Source of the DNA: Chrysoperla carnea
Taxonomy: Eukaryota > Arthropoda > Insecta > Neuroptera > Chrysopidae
Assembly (NCBI RefSeq): GCF_905475395.1
Contig: NC_058337.1
Span: 71,196,368 to 71,260,367 of the forward strand
DNA: 64,000 nucleotides
Direction of reading: 5' to 3'
The translations under genes were made by a program, and so were the position numbers. This document shows, in pieces, positions 11,873-23,900 of the stretch (within the stretch, counting starts at the first letter, position 1; each line of letters begins with the position of its first letter). Under the pieces are notes generated by a model. The model had not been told where the DNA came from. It saw only the letters and a program-made list of their open reading frames with translations, and made no database searches.

Positions 11873-14800
11873 ATGTCTGGATTAATACATTTGGTCACAG
11901 AAAATTATAAATTATTGGACACAAAACAAGGTATTCATTTTTTATGTTTCACATGCTATCATAGTTTATAATTTTAACATTTCTTAAAATTTTACTTATA
12001 AAAATCATACTTGACTAGGTCAGATCGTTCAGGTCCTTGTCAATACATCGCTTATTCCTTTAATGCAGAACCAAAACAAGCGCCACCTAACATTATAGAA
12101 ATCCTATTTCATATAGTGCATAACAACAGCTAGATAAACTTTAAATAAATAATTTCGTATTACTATTTCGATTATAGTTATTGGTTCACTATTTCAATAA
12201 CATTTTTTTCAAGCTTTTATTTAGTTTCACCTGTCCCGTTGTCTGTTTGTAATCAAATCTGCAAATCAAATTTGATCCACTTCCCGGGTTCAAATTGAGC
12301 TGAAATTTTGCATTCACATTTAGTTTAAATGACCATGGACGAAATGGTTATGGCGACCTGATTTTCCCATCGCTTCCACCATATTTGATATATATACATT
12401 TTTTTTTAGTCTTTAATTACAAATTTTAGTAATAAATATTTTTTAAGGGACAAGCTTTTATTGTACTAAAAAATAGAAAATAATTTTATCTATGAGTCAC
12501 TCATACCCGACTATTTGTAAATAGCTTGAGGCGCTTAATATCAATGATGAATCGAAAAATAATTAGGCATGTGGAGTAGATGAGACGTTCCGTTTCATTT
12601 TTGATATTTGATATTTAAAATTGAACGCCTGTAGCTTTTACAAACAGTCGGGTATGAGTGACTCATAGATAAAATTATTTTCTATTTTTTAGTACAATAA
12701 AAGCTTGTCCCTTAAAAAGTATTTTTTATTAAAATTTTTTTAATCTTTTTTTAAATGTTTATATATTTAATTGTATTTGTCTCGCGTGAAAAATATCCAT
12801 CATATTATAAATTTGTGACAACTTCAAATTTTAATAAATGGTAATTATTTTTTATAGTATTTAATTGATAAAGATCATACCTCTGGCACTAGTGCTGCAC
12901 CCAACGTAGTTTGCATTAGCCGAAATTTAATAAAAATTTATATGTGTTTTAAAATGCCGATTCATTTTTTGTGATATTTTCAATAATTCTTTAAGGGTGC
13001 AAATAATAAAAATACAATAGTCTTTATTTGCGTTTATTGGTTTGTTACTGACATGATAACTTGTAAAATGTTGAAACGTTTTTAGGATCGTTCACGAAAA
13101 TACTTACAACGTCGACATCTCTGCATTAGAGTTTCTACAAAATGATTTCATCATTTATGTATAATAAGGCCTATCTATCTATAAATAACTAATATCATTA
13201 TTTGATAATGATACAATTATTGTCTGAAAACTCAAATAAGTTCACATACCTGTCTTATATCAGAACAAAAGGTTAATAATTTGGGGATTGAAGGGAACAC
13301 AATCATTTTGGAACAAGCAGAAGCGGATTAAGAAATTTTTCAAAATTTGAAATAATCACATGAATTCTTAATAAAGTGTATTTATACTTTAACGGTAATT
13401 TTTTTCTCTTGTTTCAGATGATGAAGTGAATTCATGGCTATTTATGCAATCACCAATTCCAGTATTAACGATATTAGCATGTTATTTATATTTTGTATTA
13501 AAATTAGGACCACAGTGGATGTCAAAACGTAAACCATTTGAAATACAATCCATATTAGTCGGATATAATGCATATCAAGTGGTATTTAGTATATGGTTAT
13601 GTTGCCAAGCATTTCACGTGGAAGCATTCGAGTATTTAGTTAAAAATGGTTGTAATCAAAGATTGAAAAATACTGAATTTGAAACAGCTGTAAGTTAAAA
13701 ACTTATTTATTTCAGTCTCATAAAATCATATTTATTTGATTTGAATAATATCTTGTTTCAAACTTTTTGAAATCTTAATATGCTCGTTTAAAAATTGTCT
13801 AGCAACTGTTTGTACATAACTCAGTGGATGTTGTGTATACTCATTGTTGGATTTCAATTTTAATAGAAGTTTTTTATTTAGCAATTTTAAATTTCTACTC
13901 GTACTTCAAAAGTTATATAAGATTTGTCATTTAAAATGATGATTTTTTTTCATTCATGAAGTGGTTGATTAAATAAATCATTTTGGTTGATTAAATAAAG
14001 CTTTAAATTAATTAATTTACTAATTTTTTTCAGTTACACAGAGGTGCATGGTGGTATTTTTTTTCAAAATTAGTCGAATTATTGGATACAGTATTTTTCG
14101 TTTTACGTAAAAAACAATCACAAGTGACATTTTTACATGTTTATCATCATACAATTACAGCCCTTTTCTCTTGGGGTTATTTAAAATTTTTGCCTGGTGA
14201 ACAAGGTGTTGTTATTGGCTTCTTAAATTCATTAGTACATGTTGTTATGTACTTTTATTATATGCTTGCTGCTATGGGACCCAAATATCAAAAATATTTA
14301 TGGTGGAAAAAATACATGACATGGATTCAATTGGTATGTATTTCTTAATTTTTATATCGATTTCAACCGAACTCATATAATATTCGAGAATGTTTAAAAA
14401 TAATAAAAATAAAATTCGACGGATTAGCGAAGGTAAAAAATGGCGACGACGTTCTCTTGATTGTAACTGAAGTATTGTACTTAATCGACTAATAGCACAG
14501 TAAAAGAATTTTCAAATATCGGCTAAATAAGGAACCTGAAATAAGCCGCTCAATTTTTGCTAAAACCTGTGAAATATGTTTCTTAGGTTACCAAAAGTCA
14601 AATATAATTCGTAAACCATGATTTAGCTGCTCAAATGTTTCTATTTGTTAATAAATAATAAATTGTTAAATGTTACGATCCACGTAAAAGTTAACTTTCA
14701 CAATTAATAAATAGGCATTTTGTCTTACATATATGTAAGTGTTTGTCAAGTAATTGAAAAACGATTACACTTACGGAATTCAAGTTGCCTAATTATTAAT

Positions 14801-16466
14801 TTTGAAGTCAACTTTTGCATAGACCGTTTCATTTAATTAACAATTTATTATAATAATATAATATTAATAATAATAACATACAATTTTATTGGAATCGTAA
14901 CTTAATAATTACTCTATTTAATGATATGGGCTGATATCAATCAAGCCATTCACTTAGGTATTTAGCGTAAAGTAATAAAAAGTTAATATTTGAAACAATG
15001 GTAATTAAATTTGAAAGAAAAATTAAGCTAGCAAGATAAATTTTCAGTCTCGGGTGTGGACAGTTAATAATTTACACTTTATTTTCAATATATATTCGAC
15101 AGATGTTTGAAGATTTTTTAAATTTATGTACATTTATTTTTAAAACCTACAAAATAAAACAATGTAAAGGTTTTATAAAATAATTTGCATTGTTCTTAGA
15201 ACATAATACAATGGTATTGCAAAATAGTTTAATAATGGTGAATTTGACTAAAAAATGCATTTAAAAATTTCGAATAAATAAAGTTTTTCTAAAATTGAAC
15301 TGGCTTCAAGAAATTGACTTCAAGTAAAAAAGCTTTTAATATTATGAACTTAATTCCATTGTTAGCAATCGTTTTTTGAAGATAATTTGTTAATAATGAA
15401 TAAATGTCGATTTTTCGCTATTTCGGGCTAATGGGCCAAAAGCGACCCAGTAAATAACAAATGGTTAAAAGGAGGAAACAAAATATGTTTTAACGAAGCC
15501 ATAACCAACTACGCGTCCTATTTAAAAAAACACAACTTTCGGTCATAACTCGAAAACCAACCGTTTTTTGTCAAATTTTAATGACGCCACTGGATAATAC
15601 AGAAAAAGTAACTTTAGGATGTCAAAGCCATATTTTATTTTCAAACGTTATTCACATAAGTTTAAAATCGAAAAATCTAACTTTTGCTTGTATCTCGAAA
15701 ACAAATAATATCAGCCAGTTTTTGTTGAAGTTGTCTCAAAAATAGGGATTGAGAGAATACTATCCAATTTTTTCTATCTCGTATAGTTATAGTGACCCTA
15801 TTAAAACATCGAATTTGGCCCACTCTGAACATATACATACAGTTCAATTTATATCATATCCTCCACTATATGGGAGCAATAATTATTCAACGCTAGTTTG
15901 TTGCCACTTTTTAAGTCGAAACTGTTATATAAGATTGTAATCCCTGCGCAAACTGTTTTAGAATAATATCCGTAGCAATATCTATGTAATACTGCGGATA
16001 TAAAGAAGATAAATTTTTATTTATAAAGGATTTTTTTTTCTTATAAAAATCCGGATATTATTCTTCGAAAACCGGAGACCAAAGACACTTCTCGCATAAC
16101 CGTATATGTAAGAGAGGATGTAAGATAATTGCTGTTTGTATTGCGCTACAACAGTTTACTAAACTAATACAAATAAATACAGTTTGTAAACAATCAATTA
16201 ATACAATTTTTCTTTATTTGTTTCAGACACAATTTTGCATTATGTTAGCATATTTAGTATCAATAATAGTTATGGATTGTAAAGTACCAAGAGCATTGAC
16301 CTTCTTTTTTGTTGGAAATGTTGTCATATTTTTATATTTATTCAGTGATTTTTACCGAAAAGCATACAAAAAACCTTCAAATACAGATAAAAAACTTATC
16401 GATGCAATTAATAATAATAATAACAATATTGAAAAAGATATTTGTGTAAAACAAAAATTAAATTAA
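11873..16466 (+). CDS. ELO-A: very long chain fatty acid elongase (ELOVL family), 289 aa, 4 coding exons
   Basis: Predicted ER 3-ketoacyl-CoA synthase, the condensing enzyme of fatty-acid elongation using malonyl-CoA. Coding exons are 11873-11930, 13418-13689, 14034-14333 and 16227-16466; introns are GT-AG in phases 1, 0, 0, and the total is 870 nt including TAA. Motifs: KLVELLDTVFFVLRKK (122-137), the HVYHH histidine box (145-149), NSLVHVVMYFYY (175-186), YLWWKK (198-203) and TWIQLTQ (206-212). Membrane segments include about 33-49 and 65-83. The tail has an Asn run and ends KQKLN, a KxKxx ER-retrieval signal. Length is normal for the family. The usual PGG after the histidine box is PGEQ (164-167), and the loop before the catalytic exon keeps the Cys (NGC) but not the usual WRC context. 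The start gives an N-terminus matching its paralogues; substrate is unknown. Confidence 0.9.
12421..12735. mobile_element. long-armed hairpin MITE in ELO-A intron 1
   Basis: Near-perfect inverted arms of about 100 bp, 12421-12521 and 12636-12735, share the core AAGGGACAAGCTTTTATTG and the inner CTATGAGTCACTCATACCCG. The complementarity continues weakly towards the centre. There is no coding capacity. It is a miniature inverted-repeat transposable element or foldback remnant; its target duplication is not obvious. Confidence 0.75.
14647..14862. mobile_element. inverted-repeat element (MITE-like) in ELO-A intron 3
   Basis: Diverged arms of about 80 bp (14647-14725 and 14780-14862) share AATAAATTGTTAA, AAAAGTTnACTT and AATTAATnAnTAGGCA blocks in opposite orientation around a small central palindrome (CTTACATATATGTAAG). 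It is non-coding. Divergence between the arms suggests an old insertion. Confidence 0.5.
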
Positions 16467-16495
16467 GTTCAAATTAGTTTTAATTTATATTTATA

Positions 16496-16509
16496 AATAA
16501 ATAAATAAA
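16496..16509 (+). terminator. ELO-A polyadenylation signals
   Basis: Three overlapping AATAAA hexamers lie 30-43 nt after the ELO-A stop codon, the expected place for the poly(A) signal of a short 3' UTR. Confidence 0.6.
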
Positions 16510-18490
16510 AAATTGAAAAAAAATTATATAAAACATTACAGAAATTATTGATCTTCTTTATTATGATATTTCCCAACTGAACATATTATTCCTTCAAAAT
16601 ATTTCTGGACAGTCCTTTGTTTTGGTTAAAAAAAATATTGTAGAAGAACACACTTTAACTTCAGATTTGTCGGCTCATGAAAGATGGATTTGAGGAAAAA
16701 GTTCCAGTGGGGAAAAATCTATCTAGGGACCCTGAAATCATAGTTTTACCCCCCCCCCCCCCAACCATTTTTTTCTACTCTCTAGTTTTTATCGAAAATA
16801 ATAGGTACGTTTGAAAAAAATAATGCGTAGAAAATATTTTAAATCAATTTATTGAGCACTGACCGTACGCTCCATTCGTTTTTATAACAAGTATATTCAC
16901 ATTTTTTGAATCCTCTTAGAGGGGCCAGTGGTCAAACGCTCCTTTCCCCATCTGTTAAATCCGCCACTGATAAAAAATGTACAAAATATATAGAGCTTTA
17001 GTAAAACCTTGTTCTACCCGCGTTTCAGTGAACGTCGAAAGTATGTGTGAATTGAACCTAGTATGCAATCCAGAATTACTATTATGCTAAATCGTAACTT
17101 TGAAATATGAATCAAACTTCTTGAAATCAGCGTATCAATGTTTTCAATGAGTCTTTTGTCTATCGTACATGTTAAAAAAAATTTTTGCCCGTGGTTACCT
17201 AATAAATACCTCGCTTTGTTTTTAAGCGCCAACTCTTTCCATAAATTTAGCACTTGTTCAGAAGAATAAGAAAGGTTATCAATATATGGGAGTTCTATAT
17301 TTACAGAGAGAATCTGCTTTTAAAAAACTAAAATTAAAAACAGAGTTAGTAAAACATTGCAGAAAGATGACAAGTTCCAACTCTATAAAGGTTGATCAAT
17401 CTTTTATCCTAAAATTGCATAACATTTTTCAATAATATACGCCAATAATTAATCAAGTACCTTTCAAATATTTGTTCCCGTTGTATATTAAGTAATAATT
17501 ATTATTATTCGTGCCACTGAGGAGATCAACGTATCGTCTAGCAGTACGAAAGGAACTACTCTCTCCTTGCTGCTAAGCATGCACGAAAAAACATTTTTAT
17601 TTGATTTAAAGATGGTTTTTAAAATGGTCATTATAATCAACTTTAAGCTTTGCAATAAAATTTAAAGTTTTTTGTGCCTCGCGAAGGAATGCGCCACGTT
17701 TACCAGAAGTTTCTTAAAGCAATGTTTTATGCTCAACCAGAGGTTTTAGCTCTTCGTTATAACAAAAAAATTCTTTTCATATATCGTGTATTACAATAAT
17801 ATCGTGTCTAAAAATATATGAAATAATTTTCAAATTTTTTGAGTTCATACAAATTTATTACAGTTGCGTCCTACAAGTTGCATGCATTAAAGATATTTCA
17901 TACAAAACGAAATATTCATACGATTAGATATTAATTATACTTATTATATTATACTATTTTTTACTTTTCAGACCATCAAATTATTAGGAAATAAAATATT
18001 ATTTACTTTAGAGTAAAACACTCAATATGAAAAGAGCTTTGAATGAACAATTAACTATAGCCAAATCATTAATATTGTGGGACCATGATCCTGCTTAAAC
18101 TGATGAACATCTAAAAATACGGAATACCTGTAAAATAATTAACTAAAAAATAAAAAAACCTGACTGCGTTAAATCTGAAAAGAAAGATACAACTCCAGTA
18201 GTTTGTATAGCTACTTTAACAGTTGGGGCTCATTTTTGGGAAGATTTGAGCCGGTCAAGATATTAATGGGCGCCGACTGTTTATGTCATGTAATTTATGT
18301 TTGATAGGTTTAAATAGTCTAAGAGCCCTTGGATAAAAATAGCTATGCAAGGAAAAAGGCTTTTTTACAATCGATTTCCATGAATTTGTAGTCATAAGCT
18401 CTGGTCGGTCAATCGATGAGTAAGAGATGTGTCTCCGGAGTGTCCTGTAAGAACATGTAGGTATAAAACTATTGTTTTATGATTAATATT

Positions 18491-19318
18491 CATATAGATA
18501 ATTTAAAAATAGTCAGTCAGATTATCAGGATTCGTAATCGCATGTAGATATTAAAAAAAACATCCATCAAACATTAAAAGATTTGTTTAGTCATATTAGT
18601 CAGGATCCGAATTAAGATGGACCTTCACTCATCTGTTTGCCAAATGAAAGTTTTTTATTATGAAATGTATAATATTTACGAAAATCCTTTTAATGGGGTT
18701 GTCTAAAAAAATATGGTCAAGACAACTTTTAATAAAAATATCAAAAGTTGAAAAGCTTGTAAACTTTATTTTTTGACTGATATTTTGTGGACACTTATAT
18801 AGCACCGCAATTGCAATAAAATTATCTTTATTTAGATATGCGAGTCAATGAATTAACAGATGAACGTAATTACTATTCACAACTTGTATAAATGCGATAA
18901 TAGCGAACGAAAAGAGGCAGACAACATAGCTACTGCATATTCTTTATGGCTTTTACTTTCGAGTAGATCAATATTCGTTAGATATGCAAGTCAGTGAAAA
19001 ATTTCAAAAAATTTTACTCTTGATATTTTCACTAAAAGTAGCCTTGACCACATTTTTTTAGGCAACCCATTGCAGGGATATTTGTTAACATTTTACATTT
19101 CATAAAAAATAACTTTAATTCGGTAAACAGATGAGATGAAGGTCGATCCTAATTAGGATCTTAGACTATATAGGTAGTTTAAAAAATAGTCAGTCAGTCT
19201 CATCGTTATCACTCAAGTTTTGAAGAATTATTTAAAATTAAAAAAAAAAATTATAATACCTACATGTGATTTCGCATTCTTATACCCTGACTGACTATTT
19301 TTTAATTATCTACATGAG
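18491..19318. mobile_element. foldback-type element, about 830 bp, with arms of several hundred bases
   Basis: The outer ends share 'TAGATAATTnAAAAATAGTCAGTCAG' in opposite orientation (about 18495-18520 and 19288-19313). The complementarity then continues through matching inner blocks, for example CTCATCTGTTT with AAACAGATGAG and the 'CTAAAAAAATATGGTCAAG' segment. Almost the whole element folds on itself. No transposase-like frame is present. Such composite inverted arms are typical of foldback elements; the exact family is unknown. Confidence 0.65.
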
Positions 19319-19337
19319 TAAACAAATCATTTAACCT

Positions 19338-19613
19338 TTGATTCAACCATTGTCAATTTATTGGATGTATTGTTTTGTACCTACATGTAGCTACATGTTA
19401 GATGAGACACCGGGATCGAGGCACATGTCCTACTCACCGCTTGACCGGCCAGAGTTTATGACTACACAATACACATTTATGGAAATCGACAGTAAAAAAA
19501 ACCATCTTTTGTCATTTTATAGTTATTTTTATTCACGTGGTCCTAGACAAGTAAGTAATGCAGCCGAAGGGTATAAAATGATTGAAAAATTTGTCGGAGT
19601 TGATGCTGATTAA
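19338..19613 (+). CDS. unrecognised ORF of unusual composition (91 codons), possible gene fragment
   Basis: From about 19400 the DNA is clearly richer in G+C than its flanks. The frame encodes a balanced, polar peptide (PGSRHMSYSPLDRPEFM, MEIDSKK, SRGPRQV, FVGVDAD) to a TAA at about 19611-19613. The first 20-30 codons look like ordinary flanking sequence, so the real segment may begin at a TTAG splice-acceptor-like site near 19400 and be a terminal exon. It lies 20 bp outside the foldback element, so capture or retroposition is also possible. I do not recognise the protein and no other exon could be tied to it. Confidence 0.3.
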   Translation: MIQPLSIYWMYCFVPTCSYMLDETPGSRHMSYSPLDRPEFMTTQYTFMEIDSKKNHLLSFYSYFYSRGPRQVSNAAEGYKMIEKFVGVDAD

Positions 19614-19743
19614 GGATATATTTTCACTATTTCATTAAATATATGTGTTTTTGGAGAATTAAATTGGTATAAGCAATTATTTGTTATTTATAATATTTGG
19701 CGAGTAGTTACTTATTTTACCATTGTCCAATTTTATAAACAAC

Positions 19744-20292
19744 TAGTGAAAACAAACAATTAACTGAGTTAATTGTTGAAATACCATGTATAGACAGTGT
19801 TGATTACAGAATCGTTTGTTTTTTCACGTCATGTAAGTAAAGAGAGATAGGCAGACATACATACATGTCACATACACATGACTGATATTCCCATATAATA
19901 CACAGGTAAACAGTGATGCTTTCGAAAAAAATGTTTCAAACTCAAGTTGTTTATTTTTTTATAAAGAACATTTCTTACATTTAAACTTTTGTTCTATCTC
20001 TAACGGTTTACAAGATGGACCCTACGGACCCCAGACCCAATTGACCTATGTGGCTCATTTACGAACTCGCCCTCACTTTTTACGACCTGAGCAAGCTGTA
20101 AAACTTGATATCTTTTTTCATTTTTGAGTTATCGTGATGGCAGATGGACAGACAGACAACCGGAAATGGACTAATTAGGTGATTTTATAAATATGTTTAC
20201 CAAAATTTGGTTCATAGAATCAATATTTTTAAGCGTTAAAAACTTGGGACTAAACTTAGTATACCTTGATATATTTCATATACATGGTATAA
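19744..20292 (+). repeat. IR-1 interspersed element, copy 2 (short form)
   Basis: This full-length copy runs from AGTGAAAACAAACAATTAAC to a 3' end near ACTTAGTATACC and a final TACATGGTATAAT. It matches the copy at 3955-4514 over its whole length. The GGAC tract is reduced here to GGACAGACAGAC. Confidence 0.75.
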
Positions 20293-20699
20293 TAATTAAT
20301 TGTGGAATGTTATATTAGATAGCAAATATAAATATGATGACACGCGTTTATTTCCCAGGTAAAAGCGTTGTACCGCTTGTCTACAACAGGTAATCTTTAC
20401 AGTTCACTCTCTAAACAACAGTATCATACCATGTATGTAATTGCAAATGAAACATTGTAAACTCTACAGATAACTCTTCTAGGCATTTACGATTTTTTTT
20501 CAGGGTGGCTAAAATTTTTTTTGCACTCAGCTAAGCTATTGATGACTACTTGTAAAAGAGGACAAAATTCTTGAACAAGTTCATGACAATGCATTCTGAT
20601 GGACGGAGCAGGAGGTGATAAAAACAATGCATTCCGATTGAAGAATTACCTGTTTCTAGATTCTCCTCTCTTGTTTTTCATCATATTTGATTTACAAAC

Positions 20700-20995
20700 G
20701 TTTTTATACCATATATATGTGAAATATATCATGGTATACTAAGTTTAGTCCCAAGTTGGTAACGTTTGAAAATATTGATACCACGAACAAAATTTTGGTA
20801 TAGGTGTTTGTCAAATTCATTTCCGATTGCCCTTTCGTCTGTACGTCGGTCCGTTTGTCTGTCATCACGATAACTCAAAACCAAAAAGAATATCAAGCTG
20901 AAATTTGATACCGTGCTCAGGACTTAAAAATTGAAGCTAAGTTCGTCGATGAGCAACATAGTACTTTGTAGATTCAAGGTACATAACGATGTATT
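20700..20995 (-). repeat. IR-1 interspersed element, copy 3 (3' half, reversed)
   Basis: The sequence begins with ATACCATATATATG and the reverse complement of the ACTTAGTATACC end. It continues through the TCCGTTTGTCTGTC tract and the AGCTTGATATTC segment, and is lost after the 'GATGAGCAACATAG' block. The 5' half is missing. It lies about 400 bp from copy 2 in opposite orientation. Confidence 0.7.
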
Positions 20996-23900
20996 TAAAC
21001 ATTATCTCTTCAAATTTAATACTTAAATATGGCATAGTAAAACATCCATCTATAAGCAGCAGTGATTTAGAATATTATTTGAAACACCAAATAAAGTAGC
21101 CACCATGTAAATAAATAGTGAAAGCAAAATTTTTTCGATTTACACTGAACAAATTAATTTTTAATTTACTTGAAAATAAATTCACAAAAGCAATCATTGT
21201 CTCGGTTACTTTCCATTTTTACAGTAAACTTAGTCCTCTTATACTCGCTGTCTCATAGACAGGTAGAAGAAACTGAGGAATGATTTTAGAAATTGCGACT
21301 CTCCAAGGGACAGCACCTTATCTTATTTCAAAATCAATATCCCCTATACAAATGTATAATAAGAAAATTATATACCACAACAAAGTAATAAAAAATTTTT
21401 TTTTACTGTTTTACTTTGTAATTTGTATAACAAAGTACCTACTGAAATTTTGCAGTGCAAGAACTATGTAATGGAAAATACCCTCTATAGCTATACCCTC
21501 TGTAAAACTGTATTCCAATCACTTTAGTCCCATCATTTAGCTATTTATTTTATTTTATAAGAGTGTTTAATAGTATCTCTTCAATTCGCAAACTAACAAA
21601 AAAAAGTCTCTAATTATCTTCCAGCCTCTACTTTTTGTTACTTGTTCTCAACGGAAAATTGAGAGCTATTAATTGTTTTCTAAATATATATTTAAGTTTT
21701 GAAAAAGGAAGGAAGTAGCGTTCGTTACATTAAATAGACTTTTTCAATAATAGACGTTCTCGAAAATAACTACTACAATCACGAATATATCGAATAATTT
21801 ATATTCATTATTGTAAAAGAATATTTGCATTTTTAGCGAATTGTAAAAGGAAATGGAGCTTATAAGAGTTTGCTCTTACATCTGAAAATGCTGAAATCTA
21901 AAATATGAAATAAAACCAAAAGACATTGCAATGTCGCAATTTAAGTCCGTTTTGAATAAAATTGGGTATCAAGAAGGGTATTTAAAGGGTCAAGTTCGCT
22001 AATGAAAAAAATCGATCAATAAACAAGGAGTGGGGAAAGGGTGCGTAAAGTACAAAAATCAAGAATTTTTTCTAAACGAAATATATTTTTGTACTTTTTA
22101 AGCAAAAAAGTATTGTGCAAATTAAAACTCTAGTATTCGATATTAAGAAAAATGTGTTATTTTTTCAATTTCTGAGGGAATTCCCGACGTTATTATTAAT
22201 TTTGATCTCGCTCCTTGCAACAATCGATATAAAATGGGTTGTTCTTTATTTATACAATTCCTCGGAAACAATTAGATTCTTTGGAAAGATAAACCCGTCC
22301 GCCCTTATTACCTTTGTCATTGTGAGTATCTGATAGTCGACTGATAAGAACTGACAATTATGGTAATTTATATTTAATTTTTACTATTAGCCTTGAATTT
22401 CCCATAATTTTCTTATAAATAGATTAAAGATTTATAAATATTTTTTGTGGTTAAGAAGAAGAGTTTTTCTTGTTGTTTTCAAGGACCCTTCAAATTATAG
22501 TATTTAATTGATTTTATTTTTTACATCATTTAAAAAAAATGTTTGCAAAATAGATACCTACTTCAACAAAGTGCTTAGTAGGTATCATTGACAAATGAGA
22601 AATGATTGCTACCAGCACCGGCTCTAGAGGTATGCTATATGTGTGTTCGCACAAAGCTTCTTTGTAAGATAGTTAAACTTTGTAAGATCTAAGGGTGCCT
22701 ATATTACTTTACCTAATACGTAATAACACTGTCTACTGAGTTGTTCAACAATTGACTGAGCTGCGTTAAAATTTCAACCCATTTCCCGGGATGAAAACTA
22801 GTAGAATACTTTGTTAAAATTTAAGAAGAATGGAGGGGTTTACTTATTATTTAATTAGTTTGAAAATTATTTCATATTTATTTACATATTGATTACCATT
22901 TCTTTAGCGTTAGTATATTTTCTATAGGCTAAAACCTGCAAAAGATCAAGGGTCTAGCCTAAATTATTGCTATTATTATTATATGTAGGTGAAGTTCAAA
23001 ACAAGGGTTAAGATTTACATACTCTTGAAATGGAATCATTGATCCATGCTTCATAGTCCAATGATCACAAAACAATTGAAAGAAAAACACAAATTTTTAA
23101 GATAGAAAGGAGATAATCAGGCGATTAAACTCGATAATTAATAAAACCGAGAAGAGCCACACAAGAAAATTACAATTACCCTTGTAAAGAAGTTTATAAA
23201 TAATTTATTAGGAGTTATTTATCTATTTCGAAATTATAACTGGCTTAAAGTTCAAAGAATAATCGTAAAATTATTATCGGTTATCAACACAAAACGATCA
23301 CGCTTATTTACAAATCGGAAAATAACGGTAATGGGATACCACCTTCCTTTCTTTATATAACATAAAAGACCCTGCAACATTTATAGTATACTGTATCAAA
23401 TTTGATCTTATATTTTTAAATAACGGAAATAGCTGAATTTTTTTATTTAGGTAATTCTATCGAATCGAATGTGATTAAAGAAAATTAAGTATTTCCGATC
23501 TTTGTTTTAAGTAAGTGTAGCGGAAGGACCACTATGAAGAAAGTGTATATGAGCATGTAGGGGGAGAGACGTGAGATAAAATTTATTACTGAAATACACA
23601 AATAATTAACAATTAGTTGTTGATTGCTGGAACCAAGTTCCAACGTATCTTGAAGAGTAGTATTGGAGATCAAGATTCTTCACAAATTGAAAAAAAAATT
23701 GTGAAGTGTAGTTTCTCTCTCAAATCTCACATTGAGATAAAAGGAAGTTATTCGTAAATATCAGAATTAAACTTAATTAAAGGCTGGGATTCCGTCAAAA
23801 TTAGCAAATTTAGGCCTGTGTCTCTTTGTACTTTCGCATATTTTTACGGGCGGAATGATGAGGGGAAAATCTCGAAGTTTACGGCTTTAACCATATATAA

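Noticed and set aside
14082-14084. ATG at 14082 as the start of a short elongase
   Set aside because: It encodes no conserved Met; the frame comes from an internal stretch of exon 3, which begins at the acceptor at 14033.
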